From contig CAWAQJ010000010.1 of the NCBI GenBank assembly GCA_963784175.1, positions 62,001 through 126,000 of the forward strand: 64,000 nt of DNA, written 5' to 3'. The notes below the pieces were generated by a model. The model did no database searches. It was not told the DNA's origin and saw nothing but the letters and a program-made list of their open reading frames with translations. Numbering within the stretch: the first letter of the stretch is position 1; the number at the start of each line of letters is the position of its first letter. This DNA is from JAIBJN01 sp963784175. GTDB lineage: Bacteria > Actinomycetota > Thermoleophilia > Gaiellales > Gaiellaceae. A program made the position numbers and the translations under genes. Shown here one piece after another: positions 17,474 to 26,041 of this stretch.

Positions 17474-17812
17474 ATGTCCGTAGCCGACGCCATCCAGGAC
17501 GAGCTTCTTTCCTGGCAGGGAGTCACCGCCGCGCCGCACCGTTTCGGGGGCGTCGAGTTCCTTCTGGGCCGCCGCGAGCTTGGCCACCTGCACGGCGATC
17601 GGCTCGCCGACCTCCCGTTTCCGCGGCGCGTTCGCGACGAGCTGGTGGAGTCCGGCCGCGCCCGTCCCCATCACGTCCTCCCGGACTCCGGCTGGGTCAG
17701 CGTGCGGATCGGCGGGCCGGAGGACGTCGCAAACGTGCTCGAGCTCTTCCGCCTGAGCTACGACCGCGCGGTCGAGGCCGAGCGGCGGCGGGCCGACGTG
17801 AACACGTCCTAG
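17474..17812 (+). CDS. Luciferase-like/DUF5519 family protein
   Basis: A 112-residue protein with GVTAAPHRFGGVEFLLG, ELGHLHGDRLADLPFP and HHVLPDSGWVSVRI, the pattern of the small family annotated as luciferase domain or DUF5519. No biochemical role is established and there is no sign of light production. Divergent from hmgA (33-base gap) and convergent with the FAH-family gene across a hairpin terminator. Confidence 0.8.
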   Translation: MSVADAIQDELLSWQGVTAAPHRFGGVEFLLGRRELGHLHGDRLADLPFPRRVRDELVESGRARPHHVLPDSGWVSVRIGGPEDVANVLELFRLSYDRAVEAERRRADVNTS

Positions 17813-17823
17813 CCGGCCGGCCG

Positions 17824-17841
17824 TCGGGGGCCCCCCGATTT
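17824..17841. terminator. Hairpin terminator between convergent genes
   Basis: TCGGGG pairs with CCCCGA around a GCC loop and is followed by TTT. It lies between the luciferase-like gene and the FAH-family gene. Confidence 0.65.
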
Positions 17842-17893
17842 CAGCCTAGTGCGGAAAAACGCGCGTGTGGCGCGCGGGATCGTGCCGAGAGCG

Positions 17894-18703
17894 TCACGAT
17901 TGCGGACCGGCCGCGACGCGGTTCCGCAGCACCCCGATACCTTCGATCTCGAGCTCGATCTCGTCGCCCGGCTGGAGCCAGCGCCCGTCGCCGTGCTCCA
18001 GGATGCAGCCGGTCCCGACGGTGCCCGAGCCGAGGATGTCGCCCGGCACGAGCCGCGTGTTGCGCGCCGCGTGCGCGACGAGCTCCTCCCACGGCCAGTG
18101 CAGGTCGCCCAGGTTGCCGCGTGAGCGCTCCTCGCCGTTGACACGCGCGAGCATCTCGAGGCCCAGGTCGCCCAGCTCGTCGGGCGTCACGACGACCGGG
18201 CCGAGGGTAGTGGCGAAATCCTTGCCCTTCGCGGGGCCGAGCCCCACGGCCATCTCCATCTTCTGCAGGTCGCGCGCCGACCAGTCGTTGAGCACGGTGA
18301 AGCCGGCGATTCGCCCCTCGGCCCCGATGACCGCGGCCGCCTCGAGCTCGTAGTCCCACGCCGAGCTCTCGGCGGGGAAGGCGACCTCGTCCTCAGGCCC
18401 GGAAACCGCGGCCGGGTTGGAGAAGTAGAAGACCGGGATCCGGTACCACTCCGGCGCCATCTCCAGGCCCCGCTGCGCGCGGGCGTTCGCCGCGTGGCGC
18501 TCGAAGGCGTAGAAGTCGCGGATCGACGGAGGGTGCGGAATCGGCGCGACCAGCCGCACGGCATCCAGCGCATGCTCGCCCACCTCGTCCCCTCCCGATT
18601 CGAGCCAGGATGCGAGCGAGGGGGCGCCGAACTCGACGACCCGATCCCCCTCGACCCGCCCAGGTGAAAGGCGGCCGCGCGCCTCGAACGTGCACAGGCG
18701 CAG
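17894..18703 (-). CDS. Fumarylacetoacetate hydrolase family protein
   Basis: A 269-residue FAH-fold hydrolase. The metal/active-site region is DYELEAAAVIG, then NDWSARDLQKMEM, GKDFATTLGPVVV and SGTVGTGCILE. Together with hppD and hmgA it probably finishes tyrosine breakdown to fumarate and acetoacetate. The N-terminal domain RLCTFEARGRLSPGR begins right after the csp stop; the only start there is CTG 18703, with GAGGG seven bases upstream. The first conventional start (GTG 18583) would remove 40 conserved residues. Confidence 0.87.
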   Translation of the reverse strand: MRLCTFEARGRLSPGRVEGDRVVEFGAPSLASWLESGGDEVGEHALDAVRLVAPIPHPPSIRDFYAFERHAANARAQRGLEMAPEWYRIPVFYFSNPAAVSGPEDEVAFPAESSAWDYELEAAAVIGAEGRIAGFTVLNDWSARDLQKMEMAVGLGPAKGKDFATTLGPVVVTPDELGDLGLEMLARVNGEERSRGNLGDLHWPWEELVAHAARNTRLVPGDILGSGTVGTGCILEHGDGRWLQPGDEIELEIEGIGVLRNRVAAGPQS

Positions 18704-18706
18704 CGG

Positions 18707-18916
18707 TCAGCCCTCGACCGGGATGACGTTGGTCGCCTCGGGGCCCTTGGTCCCCTCACGGGCCTCGTATTCGACCCGTGCGCCCTCGACGAGGGTCTTG
18801 AAGCCCTCGCCGGCAATAGCGGAAAAGTGGACGAACAAGTCCTTCGACCCCTCGTCAGGCGCGATGAAGCCGTAGCCCTTCGCGTCGTTGAACCACTTCA
18901 CGGTCCCTGTTGCCAT
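18707..18916 (-). CDS. cspA: Cold-shock domain protein
   Basis: A 69-residue CspA-type protein: GTVKWFNDAKGYGFI (RNP1) and DLFVHFSAI (RNP2) are intact. It binds single-stranded RNA and DNA as an RNA chaperone. A strong GGGAGGTG Shine-Dalgarno sequence precedes the ATG. A leader of about 96 bases (18917-19012) separates it from hppD, in line with the structured leaders of csp genes. The FAH-family gene starts directly after its stop and may be co-transcribed. Confidence 0.97.
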   Translation of the reverse strand: MATGTVKWFNDAKGYGFIAPDEGSKDLFVHFSAIAGEGFKTLVEGARVEYEAREGTKGPEATNVIPVEG

Positions 18917-19012
18917 GGAAACACCTCCCTTCCCGCATGCTCGAACGGGGAGGAAGACGCAGGGACGCCAAACCTGCCTCGCTCATAATCCGCCGCAGTG
19001 TAGACAGCCCTC

Positions 19013-20122
19013 CTAGAGGTTGCCCCGCAGCGCTTGCTCGCGCTCGATCGCCTCGAAAAGGGCCTTGAAATTGCCCTCTCCGAAGCCGACGGCGCCGTGC
19101 CGCTCGATCACCTCGAAGAAGAGGGTCGGGCGATCCTGAACGGTGTTCGTGAAGATCTGCAAGAGGTAGCCCTCGTCGTCCCGGTCGGCCAGGATGCGCA
19201 GGCGGCTCAGGTCGGACCAGTCCTCGCCGATCTCGCCGACGCGCTCCTCGACGTCGTCGTAGTAGGACGCCGGAGTCTGGAGGAAGCGGACGCCGCGCTC
19301 GCGCAGCGCGTCCACCGTCTTGACGATGTCGTTCGTGGCCAGGGCGATGTGCTGCACGCCCGGGCCGCCGTAGAACTCCAGGTACTCCTCGATCTGGCTC
19401 TTGCGCTTCCCCTCGGCCGGCTCGTTGATCGGAAGCTTGAACCGCCCTCCACCGCCGGTCATGACCTTGCTCATGAGCGCCGAGTACTCGGTCGAGATGG
19501 CCTCGTCGCTGAAATGCACGAGCTGGGCAAATCCGAGACTTCGCTCGTAGAACTCGACCCAGTGCTCCATCCGCCCGAGCTCGACGTTTCCGACGACGTG
19601 GTCAACGAGCTCGAGGCCGACGCCGAGCTGCGGCTTCCCGTTGCCGCCGTCCAGGGGCCGATACCCCGGCAGATAGGCGCCCTCGTACTCCTCCCGGTTG
19701 ACGAACGAGTGGAGGGTCTCCCCGTAGGTGGCAATGGAGGCGAGCTCGACTCGTCCCTGCTCGTCCTCGATCCAGCTCGGCTCGGCGACGCCCGTGGCCC
19801 CGCCCTCGACGGCCTGGCGGTACGCCTCGGCGGCGTCCTTCACCTGGAAGGCAACGTCCTTGACCCCGTCGCCGTGGGCGTGCGCGTGCCGGGCGATCTC
19901 GTGATCCGGACCAAGCGCGCTCGTCACCACAAGGCGGATTGCGCCCTGCTGAAGGACGTACGACGCGCGGTCGCGCACGCCGGTCTCGGGGCCCGAGTAC
20001 GCAACCGGCTGGAAGCCGAACGCCTGCTCGTAGTAGTAGGCGCACTGCTTCGCGTTCCCGACCCACAGCTCGATGTGATCCCAGCCCTCGAGGGGCATGA
20101 AGTCCTGGCTCACGCCGTGCAT
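19013..20122 (-). CDS. hppD: 4-hydroxyphenylpyruvate dioxygenase
   Basis: A 369-residue Fe(II) dioxygenase with two VOC repeats, converting 4-hydroxyphenylpyruvate to homogentisate. The iron ligands are visible in context: LVDHVVGNVE (His), GVQHIALATNDI (His) and RPTLFFEVIER (Glu). The C terminus GFGEGNFKALFEAIEREQ is typical. It lies upstream of csp, the FAH-family gene and hmgA on the same strand; maleylacetoacetate isomerase is not in the window. Confidence 0.97.
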   Translation of the reverse strand: MHGVSQDFMPLEGWDHIELWVGNAKQCAYYYEQAFGFQPVAYSGPETGVRDRASYVLQQGAIRLVVTSALGPDHEIARHAHAHGDGVKDVAFQVKDAAEAYRQAVEGGATGVAEPSWIEDEQGRVELASIATYGETLHSFVNREEYEGAYLPGYRPLDGGNGKPQLGVGLELVDHVVGNVELGRMEHWVEFYERSLGFAQLVHFSDEAISTEYSALMSKVMTGGGGRFKLPINEPAEGKRKSQIEEYLEFYGGPGVQHIALATNDIVKTVDALRERGVRFLQTPASYYDDVEERVGEIGEDWSDLSRLRILADRDDEGYLLQIFTNTVQDRPTLFFEVIERHGAVGFGEGNFKALFEAIEREQALRGNL

Positions 20123-20123
20123 G

Positions 20124-21065
20124 CTAGTCGGGCGACGGCGCCGGTGTCCTGGCCTGCCGGGCGATCAGGATCCCTGCCGCGATGACGAAGCCGCCTGCAA
20201 ACTGCAGCCCGCTCATCTCCTCGGAAAGCACGACAAGGGCGAAGAACGCCCCGAGGAAGGGCTGGAGGTTGACGTAGAGCGACGCGCGCGAGGCGCCGAC
20301 TCGGTCGATCGCCGTGAACCACATGATGTTCGTGAAGACGAGTGAGAAGAACAGGCTGTAGACGAACGCCGCCCAGGCCAGGCCGCTGAGCGCCGCCCAG
20401 TCCTGCTCGGCGAGTTGCCAGAGCGACGAAAGGACAAGGGGTACGGAGCCGATGAGGATCATGACGGCACTGATCCGATACGGCGAGTAGCGCCGCATGA
20501 GCGGGCCCATCGCCACCGAGTACGCCGCCCAGGTCACCGAGGCGACGAGGCCGAGAAGGACGCCGCCGAGGTCGCCGGAAAGACCGCTCGACGCCCCCGC
20601 CGCCACGAGCGCGACGCCCGAGAACGAGGTGATCGTGGCGATCCAGTGCCGGGTGTGGAGCCGCTCGAGGCCGAACGCCTGCGCGATGAGCGCGACGAAG
20701 ATCGGGAACGTCCCGAACATGAGCGCCACGGTGGCGGCAGTCGTCAGCCGCACGGAGTACGCGAACGAGAGCTGGTTGATCCAGATCCCGAGCGCGGCCG
20801 CGACGATCACGATCCGGTAGTCGGCCCGCTCGATTCGGAGCGACCCTTCGCGCGCGTAGGTGAACGCCGAGAAGATCACCGCCGCGATCGCGAAGCGCAC
20901 CGACGAGTACGCGAGTGGCTCCCATCCGTGCGTCAGTGCGTACTTGACGACCGTGAAGTTGAAGCTCCACAGAAGCACGGTGACGAGCAGGAGGACGTCG
21001 GGAGGAAGCCGGTGCCGCACGGAGCGCAAGGCTAACCGGGAAGACGCGCCGGGAAGCCGCTTCAC
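20124..21065 (-). CDS. EamA/DMT-family transporter
   Basis: A 313-residue protein with ten predicted transmembrane helices in two EamA repeats. LWSFNFTVVKYALTHG near the N terminus and the C-terminal LQPFLGAFFALVVLSEEMSG are typical of drug/metabolite exporters. Substrate unknown. It ends one base before hppD begins, so both may share a transcript, hinting at a link to aromatic metabolites (inference only). Confidence 0.9.
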   Translation of the reverse strand: MKRLPGASSRLALRSVRHRLPPDVLLLVTVLLWSFNFTVVKYALTHGWEPLAYSSVRFAIAAVIFSAFTYAREGSLRIERADYRIVIVAAALGIWINQLSFAYSVRLTTAATVALMFGTFPIFVALIAQAFGLERLHTRHWIATITSFSGVALVAAGASSGLSGDLGGVLLGLVASVTWAAYSVAMGPLMRRYSPYRISAVMILIGSVPLVLSSLWQLAEQDWAALSGLAWAAFVYSLFFSLVFTNIMWFTAIDRVGASRASLYVNLQPFLGAFFALVVLSEEMSGLQFAGGFVIAAGILIARQARTPAPSPD

Positions 21066-21083
21066 GCGCTAGAGTCGGCGGCC

Positions 21084-21407
21084 ATGAGCGAGGCCCCAGA
21101 GCACACGTCGACAGAGGCCGGGGAGCCCGTCGAGACCCGCGTCGAGCCGACGAAGGACGACATCGACGAGCTGGTCGGACCGGCGACGCCGCACTTCGCC
21201 ATGCAGCTCAGGGCGCGGGTCCGCGCGCTCGCGCGCGACCTCCCGGAGGATCATCCGGTGCGGCAGTACGCGAACGAGAAGATCGCGCTCCTCGAGCGGC
21301 TCGCCTATGCAACGTCGAAGGCGGAGGAGGGCCCGGAGGAGCCGCCGACACGTCTGGGCTGGGAGGAGCTTCCCAGCCACGGTCGCGCCACCGAGCCGGG
21401 GCACTAG
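21084..21407 (+). CDS. Small soluble hypothetical protein
   Basis: A 107-residue, charged, mostly helical protein: disordered acidic N terminus, then FAMQLRARVRALARDLPEDH and an AYATSKAEEGPEEPP tail. No family recognised. ATG at 21084. Its stop codon shares one base with the fabL start, so the two are translationally coupled; it may assist or simply accompany fabL. Confidence 0.7.
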   Translation: MSEAPEHTSTEAGEPVETRVEPTKDDIDELVGPATPHFAMQLRARVRALARDLPEDHPVRQYANEKIALLERLAYATSKAEEGPEEPPTRLGWEELPSHGRATEPGH

Positions 21408-22150
21408 TGGCGGTCTTCGAGGGCAAGTCCGCCCTCGTCACGGGCGGCTCGCGCGGGATCGGACGGGAGATCGCGCTGCGCCTCGCCGACCTCGGCGCGG
21501 CAAAGGTTGCGATCAGCTACCTGCGCGCCGACTCGGCGGCCGAGGAGACCGCAGAGGAGATTCGCAGCCGCGGCGCCGAGGCGTTGCTCCTGCGCGGCAA
21601 CGTCGGCGATTCCGAGAAGGCAGCCGCCCTCATCGAGGAGGCGGGCCCGCTCGACGTCCTGGTGTCGAACGCTGCGACCGGCGTGATCCGGCCCGCCCTC
21701 GAGCTGGACGAGAAGCACTGGGACTGGACGATGAACGCCAATGCGCGGGCGCTCTTCACCCTGGTCCGGCACGCGGCCCCGCAGATGAAGCCCGGCAGCT
21801 CGGTCGTGGCCATGTCGAGCCTCGGCTCGCAGCGGGTGATGGCCAACTACGTGCTGGTGGGCGTCTCGAAGGCAGCGCTCGAGACGCTGGTGCGCTACCT
21901 CGCCGTCGAGCTCGCGCCGCAGGACATCCGCGTCAACGCCGTGTCGGCCGGGCTCGTGGAGACCGGCGCGCTCGCCTACTTCCCCGACCGGGAGGAGATG
22001 CTCGAGTGGTACGCGAGCCGGACCCCGGCCGGTCGGCTCGTCGAGCCGAGGGACGTCGCCGAGGTCGTCTGCTTCCTCGCCTCGCCCGCCGCGGGCATGA
22101 TCCGCGGCCAGACGGTCATCGTCGACGGCGGCTACTCGCTCCTCGCGTAG
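21407..22150 (+). CDS. fabL: FabL-type enoyl-ACP reductase (SDR fold)
   Basis: A 247-residue SDR protein. The Rossmann motif is VTGGSRGIG; the active site is NYVLVGVSKAALE, where Tyr and Lys are separated by six residues (Y-x6-K), as in enoyl-ACP reductases, not the Y-x3-K of ketoreductases. SSLGSQRVMANY and GMIRGQTVIVDGG closely resemble Bacillus subtilis FabL. Predicted to reduce trans-2-enoyl-ACP with NADPH in fatty-acid elongation. GTG start. Its 3' end overlaps the convergent YihY-like gene. Confidence 0.85.
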   Translation: MAVFEGKSALVTGGSRGIGREIALRLADLGAAKVAISYLRADSAAEETAEEIRSRGAEALLLRGNVGDSEKAAALIEEAGPLDVLVSNAATGVIRPALELDEKHWDWTMNANARALFTLVRHAAPQMKPGSSVVAMSSLGSQRVMANYVLVGVSKAALETLVRYLAVELAPQDIRVNAVSAGLVETGALAYFPDREEMLEWYASRTPAGRLVEPRDVAEVVCFLASPAAGMIRGQTVIVDGGYSLLA

Positions 22151-23001
22151 CGGCGCTCGAATACCGTCGCGTTCAGGAAGGCGGCGGCCGTGGCGAGACG
22201 CGCGATGATGTAGAGCCAGACGAGCAGGACGGCCGACACTCCGAGCACGCCGTAGAACTCGGACGAGCGTTCGAGCTTGGGCGCGAAGTAGAAGACGACC
22301 GCTACCTGGACGAGCTGCAAGCCGACCGCGAGCAGGAGCGCCCCGGGTAGCAGGTCCTGCCACCGTTCTGCCCGGTGCGGCAGGAGGCTCATGACGACCA
22401 ACGCGAGGCCGGTCGACAGCGCCAGCGTTGCGACGACCCCGACCAGGGCTCCCAGGCCCAGGGCCTCGCGCAGCCAGGTGAGCGCCACCGCTCCGGCCAC
22501 CGCGGCGAGGAAGAGCCCGTTGAACACGGCCATCGCGTGAAACGGCTTCCTCATGCGCGGCCGCTCGACGCCCCACGCTAGTGCGTAGGCGACCTGAAGG
22601 GCCTTCACGAACCAGACCGAGCACCAGCCGAGGAGGCACAGGCCGACGATGAGCAGCACGACGCTGTTCGTCGAGCTCGTCTCGACGGCGTGCTCGGCAC
22701 TGGCGATTGCCGCTGCGCCGATTCCGAACTCCGCCGCCGCGTCCTCGACGCCGTCCTCGTCGTAGTCGGCCAGGAAGCCCAGGATCACGGCTCCGACCAG
22801 CCCGAGCGGGACGAGCCAGAGGAAGAGCCGGTACGCGAGGCCGCCAGCGAGCAGGCCGCCGCCGAAGCGGAGCTCACGCGCAAAGGCCTCGAACCCGAGG
22901 TCGGCGCCCGGGACGCGCTGGCGCGCCTGGACGCCGAGATCGGCGGCGTGCTGGCCGGCTTCGGCGAGGCGCTCCTTGAGCGGACGTCCTGACTCAGCGA
23001 T
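22132..23001 (-). CDS. YihY/BrkB-family membrane protein, start unclear
   Basis: A BrkB-type protein with about six membrane segments; GFLADYDEDG, LLPGALLLAVGLQLVQV and VLLVWLYIIARLATAAAFLNA are recognisable (the last in parts). Homologous sequence (FARELRFGGGLLAGGLAYRLFLW) is encoded in frame upstream of the first conventional start (GTG 22788), yet back to the in-frame stop at 23014-23016 there is no ATG, GTG or TTG. The end given, 23001, is an ATC and only marks the open frame. A rare start codon or an indel near the 5' end are possible. Paralogue at 3313. Confidence 0.7.
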   Translation of the reverse strand: MAESGRPLKERLAEAGQHAADLGVQARQRVPGADLGFEAFARELRFGGGLLAGGLAYRLFLWLVPLGLVGAVILGFLADYDEDGVEDAAAEFGIGAAAIASAEHAVETSSTNSVVLLIVGLCLLGWCSVWFVKALQVAYALAWGVERPRMRKPFHAMAVFNGLFLAAVAGAVALTWLREALGLGALVGVVATLALSTGLALVVMSLLPHRAERWQDLLPGALLLAVGLQLVQVAVVFYFAPKLERSSEFYGVLGVSAVLLVWLYIIARLATAAAFLNATVFERRYARSE

Positions 23002-23098
23002 AGCGGTCGAATCCTACGGCCGCGGGAACTCGGAACAAGAGGAAAACGGGCGGCCGAGTCGTAGGTCAAACCGCTCTGCTCTCCCCAAGGAGGTCGTC

Positions 23099-23680
23099 GT
23101 GCCAAAGGTACGTCTGGAGGAAACCGAGCTCGCCGAGGGCGCCTCGCGCATCTGGTGGCTCTTCCTCATCACCGGGATCATCTGGCTCTGGATCTCGCTC
23201 ATCATCCTGCGTCTCAACCTGGAATCGGTGACGGCGATCGCCATCCTCTTCGGGTTCGTGGCCATCGGCTTCGGGCTCAACGAGTTCTTCGCCATCCCGG
23301 CTTCGACAACCGGCTGGAAGATCGCCCACGGGATCCTCGGAGTCGTTTTCGTGGCGGCCGGAATCGTGGCCTTCTTCGAGCCCGCCGGAACGTTCGTGGC
23401 GCTGGCCTCGCTCGTCGCCTGGGTGCTCCTCTTCAAGGGCATCTTCGACATCACCGTCGCGATCGTCACGCACGAGACAGTGCGTCTCTGGTGGATCGGA
23501 CTGGTCATCGGCGTCGCCGAGATCCTGGTCGCCTTCTGGGCGGCCGGCTACTTCCGCGGGAGTGCGCTTCTCCTCGTCGTCTGGGTAGCAGCGCTCACGC
23601 TCATGCGCGGCATCACGGAGATCGTGATGGCGTTCCGGCTCCGCTCCCTCAAGAAGACCATCAAGGCCGCGACGGCCTAG
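23099..23680 (+). CDS. HdeD/DUF308 family membrane protein
   Basis: A 193-residue protein with six transmembrane helices, typical of DUF308/HdeD: LFLITGIIWLWISLIIL, FGFVAIGFGLNEFFA, GILGVVFVAAGIVAFFEP. HdeD is linked to acid resistance in enterics; function elsewhere is unknown. GTG 23099 has a perfect AGGAGG Shine-Dalgarno sequence five bases upstream, which decides the start over longer in-frame options. Confidence 0.88.
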   Translation: MPKVRLEETELAEGASRIWWLFLITGIIWLWISLIILRLNLESVTAIAILFGFVAIGFGLNEFFAIPASTTGWKIAHGILGVVFVAAGIVAFFEPAGTFVALASLVAWVLLFKGIFDITVAIVTHETVRLWWIGLVIGVAEILVAFWAAGYFRGSALLLVVWVAALTLMRGITEIVMAFRLRSLKKTIKAATA

Positions 23681-23707
23681 ACGGACTCGCCGCCGGCTTC
23701 GGTCGCG

Positions 23708-24875
23708 CTACGCGGCCGGAGCGGGCGGCGGAGGCGGGAGGCGCTCGGTGTCGCCCGGCCCGGCCTCCGCGAGGACCACGCGACGGTAGGCCTCGAAGCC
23801 GAGCGCGACCAGTGCCGCCAGGACGAGCACCCCGAGCCAGTTGCGCAGGGCGGGAACGGGCCCCCAGAGAACGAGCAGCAGGTAGACAACCGCCAGGACG
23901 GCCCAGCCGAACTCCGGCCGCTCGCGGAAGTTCGGCGCGAGCGCCGTTCGCGCGCGGCGCGCGTAACGCATGGGCCCTGCGAGCACCGCGCCGAGGAGGA
24001 TCACGACCCCGTAGATGATCAGCGCCCAGGCGACCTCGGCCAGCAGGTCCGTCCCGATGATCCACGTCGAGCCGACCGCGTCCCTGATCGACTCGCCCGA
24101 CGCGAGCGCATCGACGATGTAGTTGCCGACCGCGCGGCGGATGACGAGGAGGAGGATCCCGACGAGGAGGAGCGCCGCGCCGACGTACCGGAGCGTCTCC
24201 CGTCGGCCGCGGGCCAGCCAGACCGCACCGGCGAACAAGGCGATCGCGACGAACACGATCACCCAGCTCAGCACCTTGATGGCCTTGACGCCCTTCTGGG
24301 CGGCCTCGAGCTGGTCGGACTCGAGGACCGTGACCTGCCCCGCGCCCTCGGGCAACCGTGAGTCGAGCTGCTCGCCGAAGCCGAGCTCCTCGCCGATGCG
24401 GACGATCAGCGTCCGGAGGTCCAGCGTGACCGCGCCGCCCGCGGTGGACACGCCTTCGCGCGTGTCGTCCTCGAGAATCCGCAGGAGCGCCTCGTGCGCG
24501 GCGCGGTTCGCCGTCGCCCAGAGGTCCTGCACGCGCGGCCGCTGGAGGAAGTTGTCCACGGCCTCGACCGCGGGCTGGCGAAGAGCTCCGGCGAGCGGGC
24601 CCGCGAGCCCCTGGAGGTTCTGCGGGCAGCTGGTCCTCGAGCGTTCCCTGCGGATCGAGGTTCGAGTAGAGCTCGTCGACGATGTAGATCGAGAGTGCGC
24701 CGCGGACGTCGTCGTCCTCGAGCAGCTTCGAGCTGGTGTTCACCCAGGAGTCGGTGTCGAGCGCCTGGCGCTTGACCCAGAGGGTCAGCGACCCGACGAG
24801 GATGACAATCGTTCCGAGCACGAGGAGTACCCAGACGAGGATGGTTCGTCTCCTCGCGCTCACGGGCGCCAGCAT
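23708..24875 (-). CDS. Multi-pass membrane protein, frameshifted
   Basis: An actinobacterial-type protein of about 388 residues: N-terminal helix (ILVWVLLVLGTIVILVGSL), extracytoplasmic domain (TDSWVNTSSKLLEDDDVR), then four or more helices and a Pro-rich tail. The frame changes at about 24624-24626, where a run CCC would need to be CC to join EDQLP to QNLQGLAGPLAG. Both parts are clearly one protein. ATG 24875 is used; GTG 24863 is also possible. Function unknown. Confidence 0.75.
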
Positions 24876-25024
24876 ACGCCTGTCAACGGAAATCCTCCAC
24901 CGACCTCGGAGCCTCGCGAGCGCAGGACACGCCCGGCTCGGGCCGAAGTTCCGTCGGCATGAGCCAGAGTCAGGCGCTGCGCCAGGACAGAACGCCCCTG
25001 CCCACACCGCCGTAGGCTGGCGCC

Positions 25025-26041
25025 GTGCAGGAGGTCCAGGTCGAGCCGCCGCGAAGGCGGAAGGTCAAGCGCATCGCCGGGCGAACGCTTTTCATGCTCG
25101 TCGCGTTCGCGTCGCTCTACCTGCTCTGGCCGAGCCTCACCGAGGTCTTCACCTCCTGGCGATCGCTCTTCGAGATGGAGCCCGGCTGGTTCGCCGCCGC
25201 CCTCCTTGTCGAAGCGGTGAGCTTCGTCTGCATCTGGCAGCTCCAGCGCGTCGCGTTACAGACGAAGAGCTGGTACGCGGTCGGGACCTCGCAGCTCGCC
25301 GGCAACGCCCTCGGCCGCGTGATCCCGGGCGGGATGGCGGCGTCGGGCACTCTCCAGTACCAGATGCTCATCCGCGCGGGCCTGCCGAGTGGCCGGATCG
25401 CCTCCGCCCTCACCGCGGTCTCCGTGCTCCTCTTCGGCACCGTGCTCGCCCTCCCGATCCTGAGCCTGCCCGCGATCATCGGCGGAACGCCGGTCGCGAG
25501 GGGCCTCGCCCAGGCGGCGTACCTGGGCGCCGGCCTGTTCGTCCTCGTCCTCATCGGTGGCGTCCTCGTGTTCGTCTGGGACCGGCCGCTCAAGGTTGTC
25601 GGCCGGGCTGCGACCTGGGTGCTCAACCAGACGCTGCGGCGCCGCAATCACGTCGACGGCCTGGCCGATCGGCTCCTGCATGAGCGCGACTCGCTCCGCA
25701 TCGCCTTCGGCGAGCGCTGGAAGTCCGCGGTCGTCGCTGCCGGCGGGAGGTGGATCCTCGACTACCTCGCCCTGGTCGCGTGCCTGTGGGCGGTCGGCGC
25801 CGAGCCGAACCCGTCGCTCGTTCTCCTCGCCTTCGTGGCCGGGGCCTTCCTGGGGATGATCCCGCTGACGCCGGGCGGTCTCGGCTTCGTGGAGGCGGGC
25901 CTGACCGGCCTCCTCGCATTGGCCGGCGTCTCAGCCGGAGCCGCGGTCGTGGCGACCTTGGCCTACCGGCTCGTCTCGTTCTGGCTGCCGATCCCGGCGG
26001 GCGGCATCGCCTATCTGCTCTTCAGGCACCGCTTCCCCTGA
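25025..26041 (+). CDS. UPF0104/lysylphosphatidylglycerol synthase-like flippase family protein
   Basis: A 338-residue membrane protein with about eight helices. LAGNALGRVIPGGMAASGTL and GMIPLTPGGLGFVEAGLTGL match the membrane domain shared by MprF and UPF0104 proteins; the catalytic aminoacyl-transfer domain is absent. Probably moves or modifies lipids (inference). GTG start at 25025, cysteine-poor, followed by an overlapping convergent MBL gene. A frameshifted paralogue lies at 46149. Confidence 0.85.
   Translation: MQEVQVEPPRRRKVKRIAGRTLFMLVAFASLYLLWPSLTEVFTSWRSLFEMEPGWFAAALLVEAVSFVCIWQLQRVALQTKSWYAVGTSQLAGNALGRVIPGGMAASGTLQYQMLIRAGLPSGRIASALTAVSVLLFGTVLALPILSLPAIIGGTPVARGLAQAAYLGAGLFVLVLIGGVLVFVWDRPLKVVGRAATWVLNQTLRRRNHVDGLADRLLHERDSLRIAFGERWKSAVVAAGGRWILDYLALVACLWAVGAEPNPSLVLLAFVAGAFLGMIPLTPGGLGFVEAGLTGLLALAGVSAGAAVVATLAYRLVSFWLPIPAGGIAYLLFRHRFP

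Noticed and set aside
18583..18703. GTG 18583 as start of the FAH-family protein
   Set aside because: It would remove the conserved N-terminal domain segment that is encoded in frame back to CTG 18703.
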